Source: Opitutales bacterium
GTDB lineage: Bacteria; Verrucomicrobiota; Verrucomicrobiia; Opitutales; UBA953
NCBI GenBank assembly: GCA_017440935.1
Contig: JAFSAO010000021.1
Span: 1 to 64,000 of the forward strand
Direction of reading: 5' to 3'
Length of the DNA: 64,000 nt
Part shown: positions 35,763-45,195 of the stretch, one piece after another
Layout: each line of letters starts with the position of its first letter
Numbering within the stretch: the first letter of the stretch is position 1
Translations under genes and position numbers: made by a program
The notes under the pieces: model-generated
What the model was told of the DNA's origin: nothing
The model's input: the letters and a program-made list of their open reading frames with translations, nothing else
The model's database searches: none

Positions 35763-36527
35763 TTAGCGCAATGTCAGCCCGCCGTCGATGACGAGTTCCG
35801 TTCCCGTGGTCCATGCCGCCGCGTCGGAGAGGAGATAGACCGCGGCGTAGGCGATTTCTTCCGGTTTCCCATAGCGCCGGAGCGGGTAGTTTTTTTGCGC
35901 GTCTTCGTTGAGTTGCGCTTCGCTCAACCCGATGCTTGCGTGGATGGGCGTTTCCACCGCTCCCGGGCAGATGCAGTTAACGCGCGTTTTTTGGTAAGCG
36001 AGTTCGAGCGCCATCGCTTTTGCCGCACCGCAGAGCGCGGCTTTGGAAAGTGCGTATGCGGTTTGCCCGACTGAAGTAATGCGCGTTCCCGCGACTGAAG
36101 AAACAAAAACGATTGAGGCTCCGTCGCGAACGGTTCCGTTTTTCAGCAAACGCCGTGTCAGTTCAATCGGCGCGAGCGTGTTAACGCTCAAAAGTTTTTC
36201 GAGAACTTGGGGCGGGGCAAACGGGAACGGGCGCAACTTTGAAATTCCGGCGCAGTGAACGATGCCGTCGTAGGGCGTGGGAGAGGCTCCGAGAAGGTTT
36301 TCAAAATCTTTCTCGTCGGACAAATCCGCAACGCATTTCGCCGTAAACGCACCGAGCGGGCGCGGAAGCATTTGAAAAGTTTCTTCAAGGCGTGGTTCGT
36401 CGCGTCCGGTGATGACGACGGAGGCGCCCGCTTCGGCGCAGGCGACGGCGCAAGCGCGCCCGATTCCCGACGACGCACCCGTCACCAAAATGACTTTACC
36501 TTCAAGCGAAAACGGATTTTTTGCCAT
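35763..36527 (-). CDS. Short-chain dehydrogenase/reductase (FabG-like)
   Basis: The product has 254 residues with NAD(P)-binding TGASSGIG (16-23), structural NNAG equivalent HCAG, and catalytic Ser143/144, Tyr158 and Lys162 (YALSK). The end DGGLTLR is family-typical. It is a classical SDR that likely reduces a 3-oxoacyl-ACP or a polar group made by the neighbouring ketosynthase. It is the third gene of the acyl operon. Confidence 0.93.
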   Translation of the reverse strand: MAKNPFSLEGKVILVTGASSGIGRACAVACAEAGASVVITGRDEPRLEETFQMLPRPLGAFTAKCVADLSDEKDFENLLGASPTPYDGIVHCAGISKLRPFPFAPPQVLEKLLSVNTLAPIELTRRLLKNGTVRDGASIVFVSSVAGTRITSVGQTAYALSKAALCGAAKAMALELAYQKTRVNCICPGAVETPIHASIGLSEAQLNEDAQKNYPLRRYGKPEEIAYAAVYLLSDAAAWTTGTELVIDGGLTLR

Positions 36528-36540
36528 GGCGGAAGCGTTT

Positions 36541-36771
36541 TTAGCGGTTGCGTTCTACGGCGCTGAAAAGATCTCCGAGCGTTTCAGCGTTGCGGATGTC
36601 GTCTCCTTTGAGGAGCACGTCGCATTCGTCTTCGACAAGCGCCATGAGCGAAAGCGCGAGAAGGGAGCTCCACTCGGGAAGTTCCTTGAACTTTGTTGCT
36701 TCGGAGAGCGTTCCCGCGGGTGTTTGAGTTAAGAGCGCAGAAAATATTTCAATGAAATTTTGAGACGTCAT
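36541..36771 (-). CDS. Second acyl-carrier-protein-like gene
   Basis: The product has 76 residues with the helical layout of an ACP. The phosphopantetheine region reads PEWSSLLALSLM, where Ser36 would be the attachment site but the usual preceding Asp is a Ser. An acidic helix (DECDVLLKGDDIRNAE) follows as in ACPs. Two distinct ACPs in one small operon suggests separate loading of two building blocks. It lies 2 bp from the acetyltransferase gene and 13 bp from the SDR gene. The altered DSL motif lowers certainty that it is phosphopantetheinylated. Confidence 0.75.
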   Translation of the reverse strand: MTSQNFIEIFSALLTQTPAGTLSEATKFKELPEWSSLLALSLMALVEDECDVLLKGDDIRNAETLGDLFSAVERNR

Positions 36772-36773
36772 TT

Positions 36774-37415
36774 TTAAATATCAAAAAGAGTTGCGGGATT
36801 GCCGATGTAGGTTTTTCCGTTTTTCGGCGTGCGGACGAGGACGCTATTCGCGCCGAGCGTTACATCGTCGCCGAGCGAGACTCCCTGAAGAACAACGGAG
36901 GAAACGCCGAAGAAATTGCGGTTTCCCGCAGTAATATTTCCGGAGATACGGACGCTGGGATTAAACATATTGAAATCACCGATTTTTGAATCGTGCCCGA
37001 TGTAAATTTGCGTGTTGAACAGGTTGAAGTTGCCGAGTTCGACATCGCACGAAATCACCGACTGGTGAGAAATGAGGTTTCCCCTGCCGAGGCGGAGTGT
37101 GGCGGGATCCATGATGCGTGCCGTCGGTGCGATAATGTTCGGAAACGTGATGTTCGGATTGGAAATTTTTCCGGAAAGCGCCTCGATTGTTTTCGGCGCT
37201 GCGATCGCAAAAATAAGAGCGAGTTCTCCGTTCCACGCATTCAGCGCGTCCATGTTGCCGAGAATTTGTCCCTGATTGTTGCGTGTTCCCGCGGGAGCAC
37301 CGTCGTCGAAAAAACCGACGAAATCCCAAGTGGGGGCAATTTCGTTGATTTCTCGAAGTAGGCAAGCAGTTTCTCGTCCGAATCCGCCTGCGCCGTAAAT
37401 GGCGATGCGTTTCAT
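36774..37415 (-). CDS. NeuD/PglD-type sugar O-acyltransferase
   Basis: The product has 213 residues from ATG 37415; the frame extends 20 codons upstream but the conserved start is MKRIAIYGAGGFGRE. The N-terminal Rossmann-like part (IYGAGGFGRE) precedes a left-handed beta-helix of hexapeptide repeats (GRGNLISHQSVISCDVELGN, IGHDSKIGDFNMFNPSV, cited in part), ending in the acyl-CoA loop IGNPATLFD. Family members acetylate amino sugars or sialic acids for surface glycans. As first gene of the acyl operon, it suggests a glycan or glycolipid modification as the product; alternatively it may transfer the ACP-made acyl group. Confidence 0.85.
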   Translation of the reverse strand: MKRIAIYGAGGFGRETACLLREINEIAPTWDFVGFFDDGAPAGTRNNQGQILGNMDALNAWNGELALIFAIAAPKTIEALSGKISNPNITFPNIIAPTARIMDPATLRLGRGNLISHQSVISCDVELGNFNLFNTQIYIGHDSKIGDFNMFNPSVRISGNITAGNRNFFGVSSVVLQGVSLGDDVTLGANSVLVRTPKNGKTYIGNPATLFDI

Positions 37416-37499
37416 AATCAGAAAATTTTGCCGTTCCCGCTTCCTTTTATCAAGGACGGAATATTTCGGGGACAAGCGAGAGTTGCGCGAGCTTCGTCC

Positions 37500-38489
37500 T
37501 TACGCACGTTTTTTGCGGGAACGCCGGGATGCGGCAAACGCCAACGCGAACGTTCCCGCGATAAGCCCGAACGCCGACGGCTCCGGAATTGCCATAATCG
37601 CGTTAATTTGGTCGGCGTATTGGGAAAGGTCGGCGAAGTAGGTGGCGCAGACAGAATTTTCTGTTTCTTTGTAGCCAACGGTTGTTGCCGTTTCCGAGTT
37701 CCCGCCGATACCGATTAGCGTTCCCACAAGTAACCATTCCCCGTTTTGGTAAACGAAAACTCCGCTTCCGGAATCGTATTGCGTGGCTTGAAAGCTTGTC
37801 TCCTTGTTCGAGAAAACTTCAGCGTAGCATTCGGTGGTTCCGGACGTATTTACGGGAACGGTAGCTACTGTCGAAACGGTGCCGTTTTCGTCGGCTACGG
37901 AAATGTTGTTTCTCTTAAATTCCGCCCATTGTTTTTCGCGTGTTCCCGTGGTGTAGGCTGATCCGATTGCAGTCGATTTCCCGGTTCCCACGGAGTAAAG
38001 ATTGGTCGAGGTCGTCAGCGTTCCCGTGTAAATATCTATATTACCGAGGGAATCCAAAAATTCGGAGGTTTCTGTATTTACGGATACTGAATAAATTTTG
38101 AGATCTGCAGTGCCGATTCTCCAATTTTTGTTTGCAGTAAGATTGTAGGTTGAACCGTCTGTCGTCGTGATGGACATGGAGTGCATTCCGACATGATTTG
38201 CTGTCAGGATCAGGTGAGACCCGTCGGCAGCTCGTCCGAGGTATGTTGCCGTTCCTCCGTCATCCGCAATCCAAACCGTGCGATTCCAAATTTCGGAAAT
38301 ATCTGTTGTGGCGGTGGAATAGTCGGTATTGTGGGTTTCTTTAACCGATGTTGAAAACCCGAAAAATTTTTCTTCGTAAATCGACGCCACCATCGCATTT
38401 GCGGCGGGAACGGCGGAAAAGGCGAGCGCGAGCGTTCCCGCGAGGGCGAAAAATCGGGAGGGGAAGAAAAAGTTGCAACGATGTTCCAT
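37500..38489 (-). CDS. Secreted trypsin-like serine protease with PEP-CTERM tail
   Basis: The product has 329 residues: signal peptide to about residue 32 (ending PAANA), then a chymotrypsin-fold domain with putative triad His99 (LTANHVG), Asp129 (GTADLKIY) and Ser240 (YDSGSGVFVY). The C-terminus is a PEP-CTERM tail: IPEPS (301-305), a hydrophobic helix and RRSRKKRA. The exosortase system is expected to anchor or process the tail. The triad is read from motifs, not from alignment. It is divergent from nuoE. A second PEP-CTERM protein in the window shows that the organism uses this sorting pathway. Confidence 0.87.
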   Translation of the reverse strand: MEHRCNFFFPSRFFALAGTLALAFSAVPAANAMVASIYEEKFFGFSTSVKETHNTDYSTATTDISEIWNRTVWIADDGGTATYLGRAADGSHLILTANHVGMHSMSITTTDGSTYNLTANKNWRIGTADLKIYSVSVNTETSEFLDSLGNIDIYTGTLTTSTNLYSVGTGKSTAIGSAYTTGTREKQWAEFKRNNISVADENGTVSTVATVPVNTSGTTECYAEVFSNKETSFQATQYDSGSGVFVYQNGEWLLVGTLIGIGGNSETATTVGYKETENSVCATYFADLSQYADQINAIMAIPEPSAFGLIAGTFALAFAASRRSRKKRA

Positions 38490-38621
38490 GAAGTTTCCTC
38501 ATAAAATCTTTTTTCCGACAAAAATTCCATAAAATTTTAGCGTGCGAATTGCGGGATTTTCGTGATAGACTCCCAAGAAATCGGAATCCATTTCAACAAC
38601 GCTTTTTAGAAAACCTTTTTT

Positions 38622-39212
38622 ATGAATACCAATATCGGTTCGGAAAGTGCGAATTGTGAAGCGCTTGCGGCGGCAACGGGCTTGAAGCCGGAAACGCTTG
38701 CCAAGGCGGACAAAATCGTCGCGAAATATCCTCAAAAACGTAGCGCCACGCTTCCGCTTTTGCACATTGCGCAGGAAGAACTCGGCTATGTTACCGACGC
38801 GGCGATGAAATGGATTGCGGCGAAGCTCGAAATCGAACCGATTAACGTTTACGAAGTGGTTACGTTTTACCCGATGTTCCGCCTGAATCCTATCGGGAAA
38901 CGCCACGTCAAGGTTTGCCGCACGCTTTCCTGTGCGCTGCGCGGGAGCTACAAAACGATGGAAGCGCTCGAAGCGGAATTCGGTTGCAAGCGCGGTGAAA
39001 CGAGTGCGGACGGGAACGTTACGCTGGAATTTGTCGAATGTCTCGCGTGTTGCGGCACGGGACCGGTCGTCCAAGTCGACCATCTGCTTTATGAAAAAGT
39101 GACCCCGGAAAGCGTTCCCGCGCTCGCGGAAAAAATTCGCGCTTCACTCACGGATCCCGACTACGGCAAAAAGGCTCCGACCTTCGGCGACCGCACGGAA
39201 TGGCTCGGATAA
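38622..39212 (+). CDS. nuoE: NADH-quinone oxidoreductase subunit E-like protein
   Basis: The product has 196 residues and binds one [2Fe-2S] cluster through Cys99, Cys104 (CRTLSC), Cys140 and Cys144 (ECLACC). The helix-rich N-terminus with LPLLHIAQEELGYV is typical. In complex I or NADH-dependent hydrogenases this subunit passes electrons from NuoF. It is followed 50 bp later by nuoF. nuoG and other subunits are not in this cluster. Confidence 0.95.
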   Translation: MNTNIGSESANCEALAAATGLKPETLAKADKIVAKYPQKRSATLPLLHIAQEELGYVTDAAMKWIAAKLEIEPINVYEVVTFYPMFRLNPIGKRHVKVCRTLSCALRGSYKTMEALEAEFGCKRGETSADGNVTLEFVECLACCGTGPVVQVDHLLYEKVTPESVPALAEKIRASLTDPDYGKKAPTFGDRTEWLG

Positions 39213-39262
39213 AATCCGGACCGGAAAAACAGGAAAAGTTTAACCGCAAAATTTTTTAGAGC

Positions 39263-40639
39263 ATGAAAGAAAATCTTCCTCTCCACGCAAAGGAAACGCT
39301 CATCGTTTACAAGCGCGTTAAAAATCCGGATTTCAAGCCGGATATCGATTCCTACATCGCCGCCGGCGGTTACGAAACGCTGAAAAAAGCGATGAAGGCG
39401 GGCGATCCCGCAGCGCTTTGCTCCGAAGTCGAAAAGGCGGGAATCAAAGGGCGCGGCGGTGCAGGCTTTCCTGCGGGCATGAAGTGGAAATTTCTCGACC
39501 GCAAATCCGGCAAGCCGATTTACTTCGTCGTCAACGCTGACGAATCCGAGCCGGGAACGCACAAAGACCGCTGGGTGATTTACTACGATCCGCATCAGCT
39601 CATCGAAGGCATCGTGCTTTGCTCTTACGCAACGCAGGCGAAGCAGGCGTTTATTTTCATTCGCGGAGAATTTATCCACGGCGCGCAGATTTTGGAAAAA
39701 GCCATCGAGGAGGCGCGCGCGAAAAATTTGGTCGGCGACAATATTCTCGGGAGCGGTTTTTCGCTCGAAATCGTCGTTCATCGCGGCGCGGGAGCGTATG
39801 TTTGCGGTGAAGAAACCGGCTTGCTCGAAGCACTCGAAGGCAAGCGCGGTCAGCCGCGCATTAAGCCGCCTTACTTCCCGGCGGTGCTCGGTCTTTACAA
39901 TTGCCCGACGGTTGTCAACAACGTCGAAACCGTTTGCCAATGCTTGAACGCCATCGAAATGGGCGGCGAGAAATACGCGGCAATCGGCGCGAAAGGCGAC
40001 GCGGGAACGCGCATCATGAACGTTTCCGGCTTGGTCGCAAAACCGGGAATTTTCGAAATCGCTTCCGGCTCCGTAACGGTCGGCGAACTGCTCAACGATA
40101 TGTGCGGCGGTCCGCTTCCGGGGCGCAAATTCAAGGCGATTATTCCGGGCGGCTCTTCGATGAAACCGCTTCGTTTCGACGAAAAATACAAAATCAAAGA
40201 CGCCGACGGGAACGAAAAGGAAGTTTTCTTGGAAGACGTTCCGCTCGACGCGGCAAGCCTCATGGCGTGCGGTTCTTCCATCGGAACGGGCGGCATGATT
40301 GTTTTTGACGATTCCGTCGAAATGATTCAGGCGCTCGCGAACTTGAACGCATTTTACAAACACGAATCCTGCGGGCAGTGCACGCCTTGCCGCGAAGGTT
40401 CGATGTGGATGGCGCGTATCACGAAACGCATTTGCGACGGGAACGGCTCCGAGGAAGACCTCGACACGCTCAAAGACGTTGCCGACAATATTTGCGGACG
40501 CACGATTTGCGCGCACGGCGAAGGCGAAGCTTGGCCGGTGCAGGGCGGGATCGCGAAATTCCGCGATGAATATGTAGAATCCATTCGCCGTCGCAACAAA
40601 GGCGAGCCGTCGCCGTTTACCGGCTATCCGCTGATTTAA
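39263..40639 (+). CDS. nuoF: NADH-quinone oxidoreductase subunit F
   Basis: The product has 458 residues and holds the NADH and FMN sites and a [4Fe-4S] cluster. Visible are GRGGAGFPAGMKW (about 64-76), the FMN/NADH region AGAYVCGEETGLLEALEGKRGQP, and cluster cysteines in ESCGQCTPCREG (near 367-378) with the fourth in CGRTICAHGEG. It forms a two-gene unit with nuoE and is ended by a hairpin. A unit of only NuoE-NuoF may serve a complex I encoded elsewhere, or a bifurcating hydrogenase or formate dehydrogenase; the window does not decide. Confidence 0.96.
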   Translation: MKENLPLHAKETLIVYKRVKNPDFKPDIDSYIAAGGYETLKKAMKAGDPAALCSEVEKAGIKGRGGAGFPAGMKWKFLDRKSGKPIYFVVNADESEPGTHKDRWVIYYDPHQLIEGIVLCSYATQAKQAFIFIRGEFIHGAQILEKAIEEARAKNLVGDNILGSGFSLEIVVHRGAGAYVCGEETGLLEALEGKRGQPRIKPPYFPAVLGLYNCPTVVNNVETVCQCLNAIEMGGEKYAAIGAKGDAGTRIMNVSGLVAKPGIFEIASGSVTVGELLNDMCGGPLPGRKFKAIIPGGSSMKPLRFDEKYKIKDADGNEKEVFLEDVPLDAASLMACGSSIGTGGMIVFDDSVEMIQALANLNAFYKHESCGQCTPCREGSMWMARITKRICDGNGSEEDLDTLKDVADNICGRTICAHGEGEAWPVQGGIAKFRDEYVESIRRRNKGEPSPFTGYPLI

Positions 40640-40655
40640 TTTTTTTCCGACAAAG

Positions 40656-40690
40656 GGGGAAGCGACACTCTTGTCGCTTCTCCTTTTTTT
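40656..40690 (+). terminator. Terminator after nuoF
   Basis: Stem GGAAGCGACA / TGTCGCTTCTCC is followed by a run of T. The stem belongs to the same GGGAAGCGGCACTC family of repeats seen at 6603-6640 and 8350-8385. Confidence 0.85.
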
Positions 40691-40745
40691 ATTTTATCAA
40701 CAAAAGAAATTGTGCTGAAAACGCTTATACTCTGAGGAATCAATA

Positions 40746-41852
40746 ATGAACAACGAAACTGCATCCGAACTTGAAAAAGAACCTGCGGGAACGCCGCCTG
40801 CGGAAAATACCGAATTGACCTCCGTCCCGCCGAAGAAAAAATGCCGCTGGATTAAGCGCATTCTGATTGCGCTCGGCGTCCTAATTGTGGCGGTCTTGGC
40901 AGTCGTCGCGTTTTTCTTGGGTCCGATTGTTAAATTCGGCGTAAATACTTTCGGTGCATCGTTCCTCGGCGTGGATCAATGCTCTATTCAATCCGCAAAA
41001 ATTTATCCGCTCACGGGGCACGTGCGTTTTGAAAAAATTCTCGTCGGCAAGCCGATTATCGAGAACGGCGCGTTCTCACACGATGTTTTCTCTGTCGATT
41101 TGGTCGATGTTGATGTGGATATGCTTTCGCTCTTTGCGCAGAAAAAAGTGCTCGATCGCTTGGAAATTCTCAACCCGAGCGCAAATTATGAGCAACTTTT
41201 CTCCGGCGTAACCAACGTCGATGTCATTCTGAAAAATGTTATGGGCGAACCGAAGCCCGAAAATGAAGTCGCCGCGGGAACGCCGAGCCAATCCGAAGAA
41301 GCTCCGTCGACTTCGGAAAAACCGGCGGAAGAAATTTTTATCGGTGCCCGTTATTTTGTTATCAAAAATGTGCGTGTTGCCGCTTATCTGCGAGGAATGC
41401 CTGTCGTGTTCCCGCCGATGTCTACGGACTTTAGCCAAGGAATCGGCATGGACGAAAATCTGACGCCGCTTGCTTTCGGAACAAAGGTTGCCGGAAACTT
41501 CATGAGTGTCATCGACTTCTTCCGCAAATCCGTTCTCGGCGACATGGCAAACGCGGCGATGGGCGCTGTTTCTGATGCCGCTGTTATGACCGGAGATGCT
41601 GCAAAAGCCGCCGCCGTAATGACGGGCGATGCCGCAAAAGCTGCTGCCGACGCGACCATGACCGCTGTTTCCGATGCCGCAACACTCACCGGAGATGCGG
41701 CAAAGGCGACAACCGACGCCGCACTCGGCGCCGTTTCTGATGCGGCAACGCTCACAGGCGATGCTGCAAAAGCCACGGCAGACGCTGTAACCGATGCCGC
41801 CGATGCCGTTTTCAACATATTCAAATCCGATAAAAAAGAAGACAAAAAATAA
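40746..41852 (+). CDS. Membrane-anchored AsmA-like protein with apolipoprotein-like repeats
   Basis: The product has 368 residues: a charged 35-residue cytoplasmic tail, one transmembrane helix (about 37-62), a domain resembling the start of AsmA-type proteins (VGVDQCSIQSAKIYPLTGHVRFEKI-like region about 75-160) and a C-terminal alpha-helical tail of 22-residue repeats, AVSDAATLTGDAAKATxDA (residues about 274-355). The repeats have the 11/22 periodicity of apolipoproteins or LEA proteins and predict long amphipathic helices able to lie on lipid. Good Shine-Dalgarno (GAGGAA). It lies alone between two terminators. Function unknown; an envelope lipid role is a guess. Confidence 0.75.
   Translation: MNNETASELEKEPAGTPPAENTELTSVPPKKKCRWIKRILIALGVLIVAVLAVVAFFLGPIVKFGVNTFGASFLGVDQCSIQSAKIYPLTGHVRFEKILVGKPIIENGAFSHDVFSVDLVDVDVDMLSLFAQKKVLDRLEILNPSANYEQLFSGVTNVDVILKNVMGEPKPENEVAAGTPSQSEEAPSTSEKPAEEIFIGARYFVIKNVRVAAYLRGMPVVFPPMSTDFSQGIGMDENLTPLAFGTKVAGNFMSVIDFFRKSVLGDMANAAMGAVSDAAVMTGDAAKAAAVMTGDAAKAAADATMTAVSDAATLTGDAAKATTDAALGAVSDAATLTGDAAKATADAVTDAADAVFNIFKSDKKEDKK
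41565..41810 (+). repeat. Degenerate 66-bp tandem repeats inside the AsmA-like gene
   Basis: About three and a half copies of a unit that encodes the 22-residue repeat AVSDAATLTGDAAKATTDAA, with a shorter first unit. The DNA has many synonymous differences between units, so the repeat is maintained by protein-level selection and not by recent duplication. Confidence 0.8.
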
Positions 41853-41874
41853 AAAAATTACACGGATTTTTTCG

Positions 41875-41914
41875 ATAGCCGACAGGAGGAGCTTCTCCGT
41901 CGGCTATTATTTTT
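41875..41914 (+). terminator. Terminator after the AsmA-like gene
   Basis: Stem ATAGCCGACAGGAG / CTCCGTCGGCTAT with short loop, followed by T-rich sequence. It is embedded in CACGGATT-type repeat phrases (41858-41945). Confidence 0.85.
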
Positions 41915-41957
41915 ATCCGTGAATGTCCGTGTTAATCCGTGGTAGACTGAAACTCGT

Positions 41958-42995
41958 ATGGGAAAATCGGGAACGAGACATGGAAAATGGCAGGCGCTTT
42001 CGTCTGCCGTTTACCGTGCTTTTTCGTGGCGGCGGCTTGGAATTGCGGCGGCACTGACGCTTGCGATTCACGGCGCGATTTACGAGGCGGCACCCAAAAC
42101 GCTGACTCTGCTTGCCCGCAGCATCGTTCCCGCAGAACCGGTAAAAATTTTGCCGAAAGAAATTTTTGAGGAAATTCCGGAAGAACTTTTGCCGGAGGAA
42201 TTTCGCCGCAAGCCGCAATTCGCGCCTGTAAATCCCGAAGCACCCGTTGCGACTCCGAAAACCGAGGAGCACTTTTCTGCTGCCGACCAACGAGCCGCGC
42301 AGGAAAATCCGGATCCCGAATCGCGGGAACGCACGCCGACTCTCGACGGCGAACTCGAAGATTCCCGCGCCGTTTCCGATGTCGCTATTCCGCGCGAACT
42401 TCTTCCTCCCGAGCTCCGCAATCCGCCTGCCGAACCGAATCCGCCCGCTGCCGTTCCCGCGCCCCCGCGTGAAGGTGAATCCGCAAAAAAACAGGGAGTG
42501 GACGTTCCCGCCGTTGCCGCGGGAACGCTCTCAAAAGGCGAAACTCCCGCAAAAAAAGGCGAACAGGGCGACGATTCTGTCCCCGAACCCGCACCGCGTC
42601 CGCAAATCCTTCCTCCGCCCGGACTCAAATCCATCACAATGCGTAGCAATACCGCCGTGAACGAAATCGGAACCTGCTCGCTTGATGCAAAATACAGCGA
42701 GTTCGGCGATTACACGCAGAGAATGCTCGAAGCCATCCAAGCGGCATGGTATATCGCCGTGCAACGATCCGCCATCGTCCAGCCGCGAGCCGTTGTCGTC
42801 ATCGAATATACGCTTAATTCCGATGGCACGGTAGACAACGTCCGTGTCGTTTTCTCGGATGCGTCCGAGCCGGCGACCTACGCTTGCCTCGATGCGGTGA
42901 GTTCCCGCGCGCCTTTCGACCCGTGGCGCGCTGACATGGTCGCCTTCATCGGAAAAAACAGCGAAACTTCCCGTATTTCGTTTTATTACCGCTAA
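41958..42995 (+). CDS. TonB/TolA-like energy transducer
   Basis: The product has 345 residues: an N-terminal basic segment and single transmembrane helix (about 27-45), a long Pro/Glu/Ala-rich linker spanning the periplasm (about 60-230) and a C-terminal TonB-like domain (YTQRMLEAIQAAWYIAVQR, VVVIEYTLNSDGTVDNVRVV, about 255-345). Such proteins transmit proton-motive force to outer-membrane receptors. The usual partners ExbB/ExbD are not in the window. It was preceded by a terminator and repeat phrases and followed by a word palindrome, so it is monocistronic. Distinguishing TonB from TolA is not possible by eye. Confidence 0.8.
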   Translation: MGKSGTRHGKWQALSSAVYRAFSWRRLGIAAALTLAIHGAIYEAAPKTLTLLARSIVPAEPVKILPKEIFEEIPEELLPEEFRRKPQFAPVNPEAPVATPKTEEHFSAADQRAAQENPDPESRERTPTLDGELEDSRAVSDVAIPRELLPPELRNPPAEPNPPAAVPAPPREGESAKKQGVDVPAVAAGTLSKGETPAKKGEQGDDSVPEPAPRPQILPPPGLKSITMRSNTAVNEIGTCSLDAKYSEFGDYTQRMLEAIQAAWYIAVQRSAIVQPRAVVVIEYTLNSDGTVDNVRVVFSDASEPATYACLDAVSSRAPFDPWRADMVAFIGKNSETSRISFYYR

Positions 42996-43001
42996 CCGGT
43001 C

Positions 43002-43017
43002 GCGTTCCCGGGAACGC
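43002..43017. repeat. Word-pair palindrome after the TonB-like gene
   Basis: GCGTTCCCGGGAACGC, a perfect 16-bp palindrome of two overlapping CGGGAACG words, seven bases after the TonB-like stop. No T-run follows. Confidence 0.9.
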
Positions 43018-43151
43018 ACGAAGTTTGTTTGAACCACGGAAAACACGGAATTTTTTTCTTTTTAACACAGAGAAACACAGAGATTTTTATAAAAAACTTT
43101 GTGCTTCCTCGCGTCCTTAGCGAGAGTTTTTTTACGCGCATCCCCAAACAC

Positions 43152-43190
43152 AAAAAAGCGTTCCCGCGAGGAAATCCCCACGGGAACGCC
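43152..43190 (-). terminator. Terminator of thiC from an inverted word pair
   Basis: Read on the minus strand: GCGTTCCCG, a 14-base loop, CGGGAACGC and then six T residues (an A-run at 43152-43157 on the plus strand). Located 30 bases after the thiC stop. Confidence 0.88.
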
Positions 43191-43219
43191 TGTCTTTGGG
43201 ATTGAGCGGAACGGAAAAA

Positions 43220-45046
<1,827 letters not shown>

Positions 45047-45144
45047 TCAAAAGAAATAAGCTCGGACGCAAAAGATTTTCCCGTTAAAAACTCCGTGGCT
45101 CTGCGGCTTTGTGAGAGATTCTGTCGGCGGCGAGTATTGCGGAT

Positions 45145-45181
45145 AAAAAAAAAGACAGGCGCGGGAACGTCTGTCTTTTTT
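45145..45181 (-). terminator. Terminator of the DksA-like gene
   Basis: Stem AGACAG / CTGTCT with A-run and T-run on either side and a loop that itself holds one CGGGAACG word. It lies just downstream of the minus-strand gene ending at 45196. Confidence 0.82.
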
Positions 45182-45195
45182 CTCGGAGGCAAGGT

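Noticed and set aside
40746-41852. Tandem-repeat tail as evidence of a recent duplication
   Set aside because: Units differ at many synonymous positions, so the repeat is old and maintained by selection on protein sequence.
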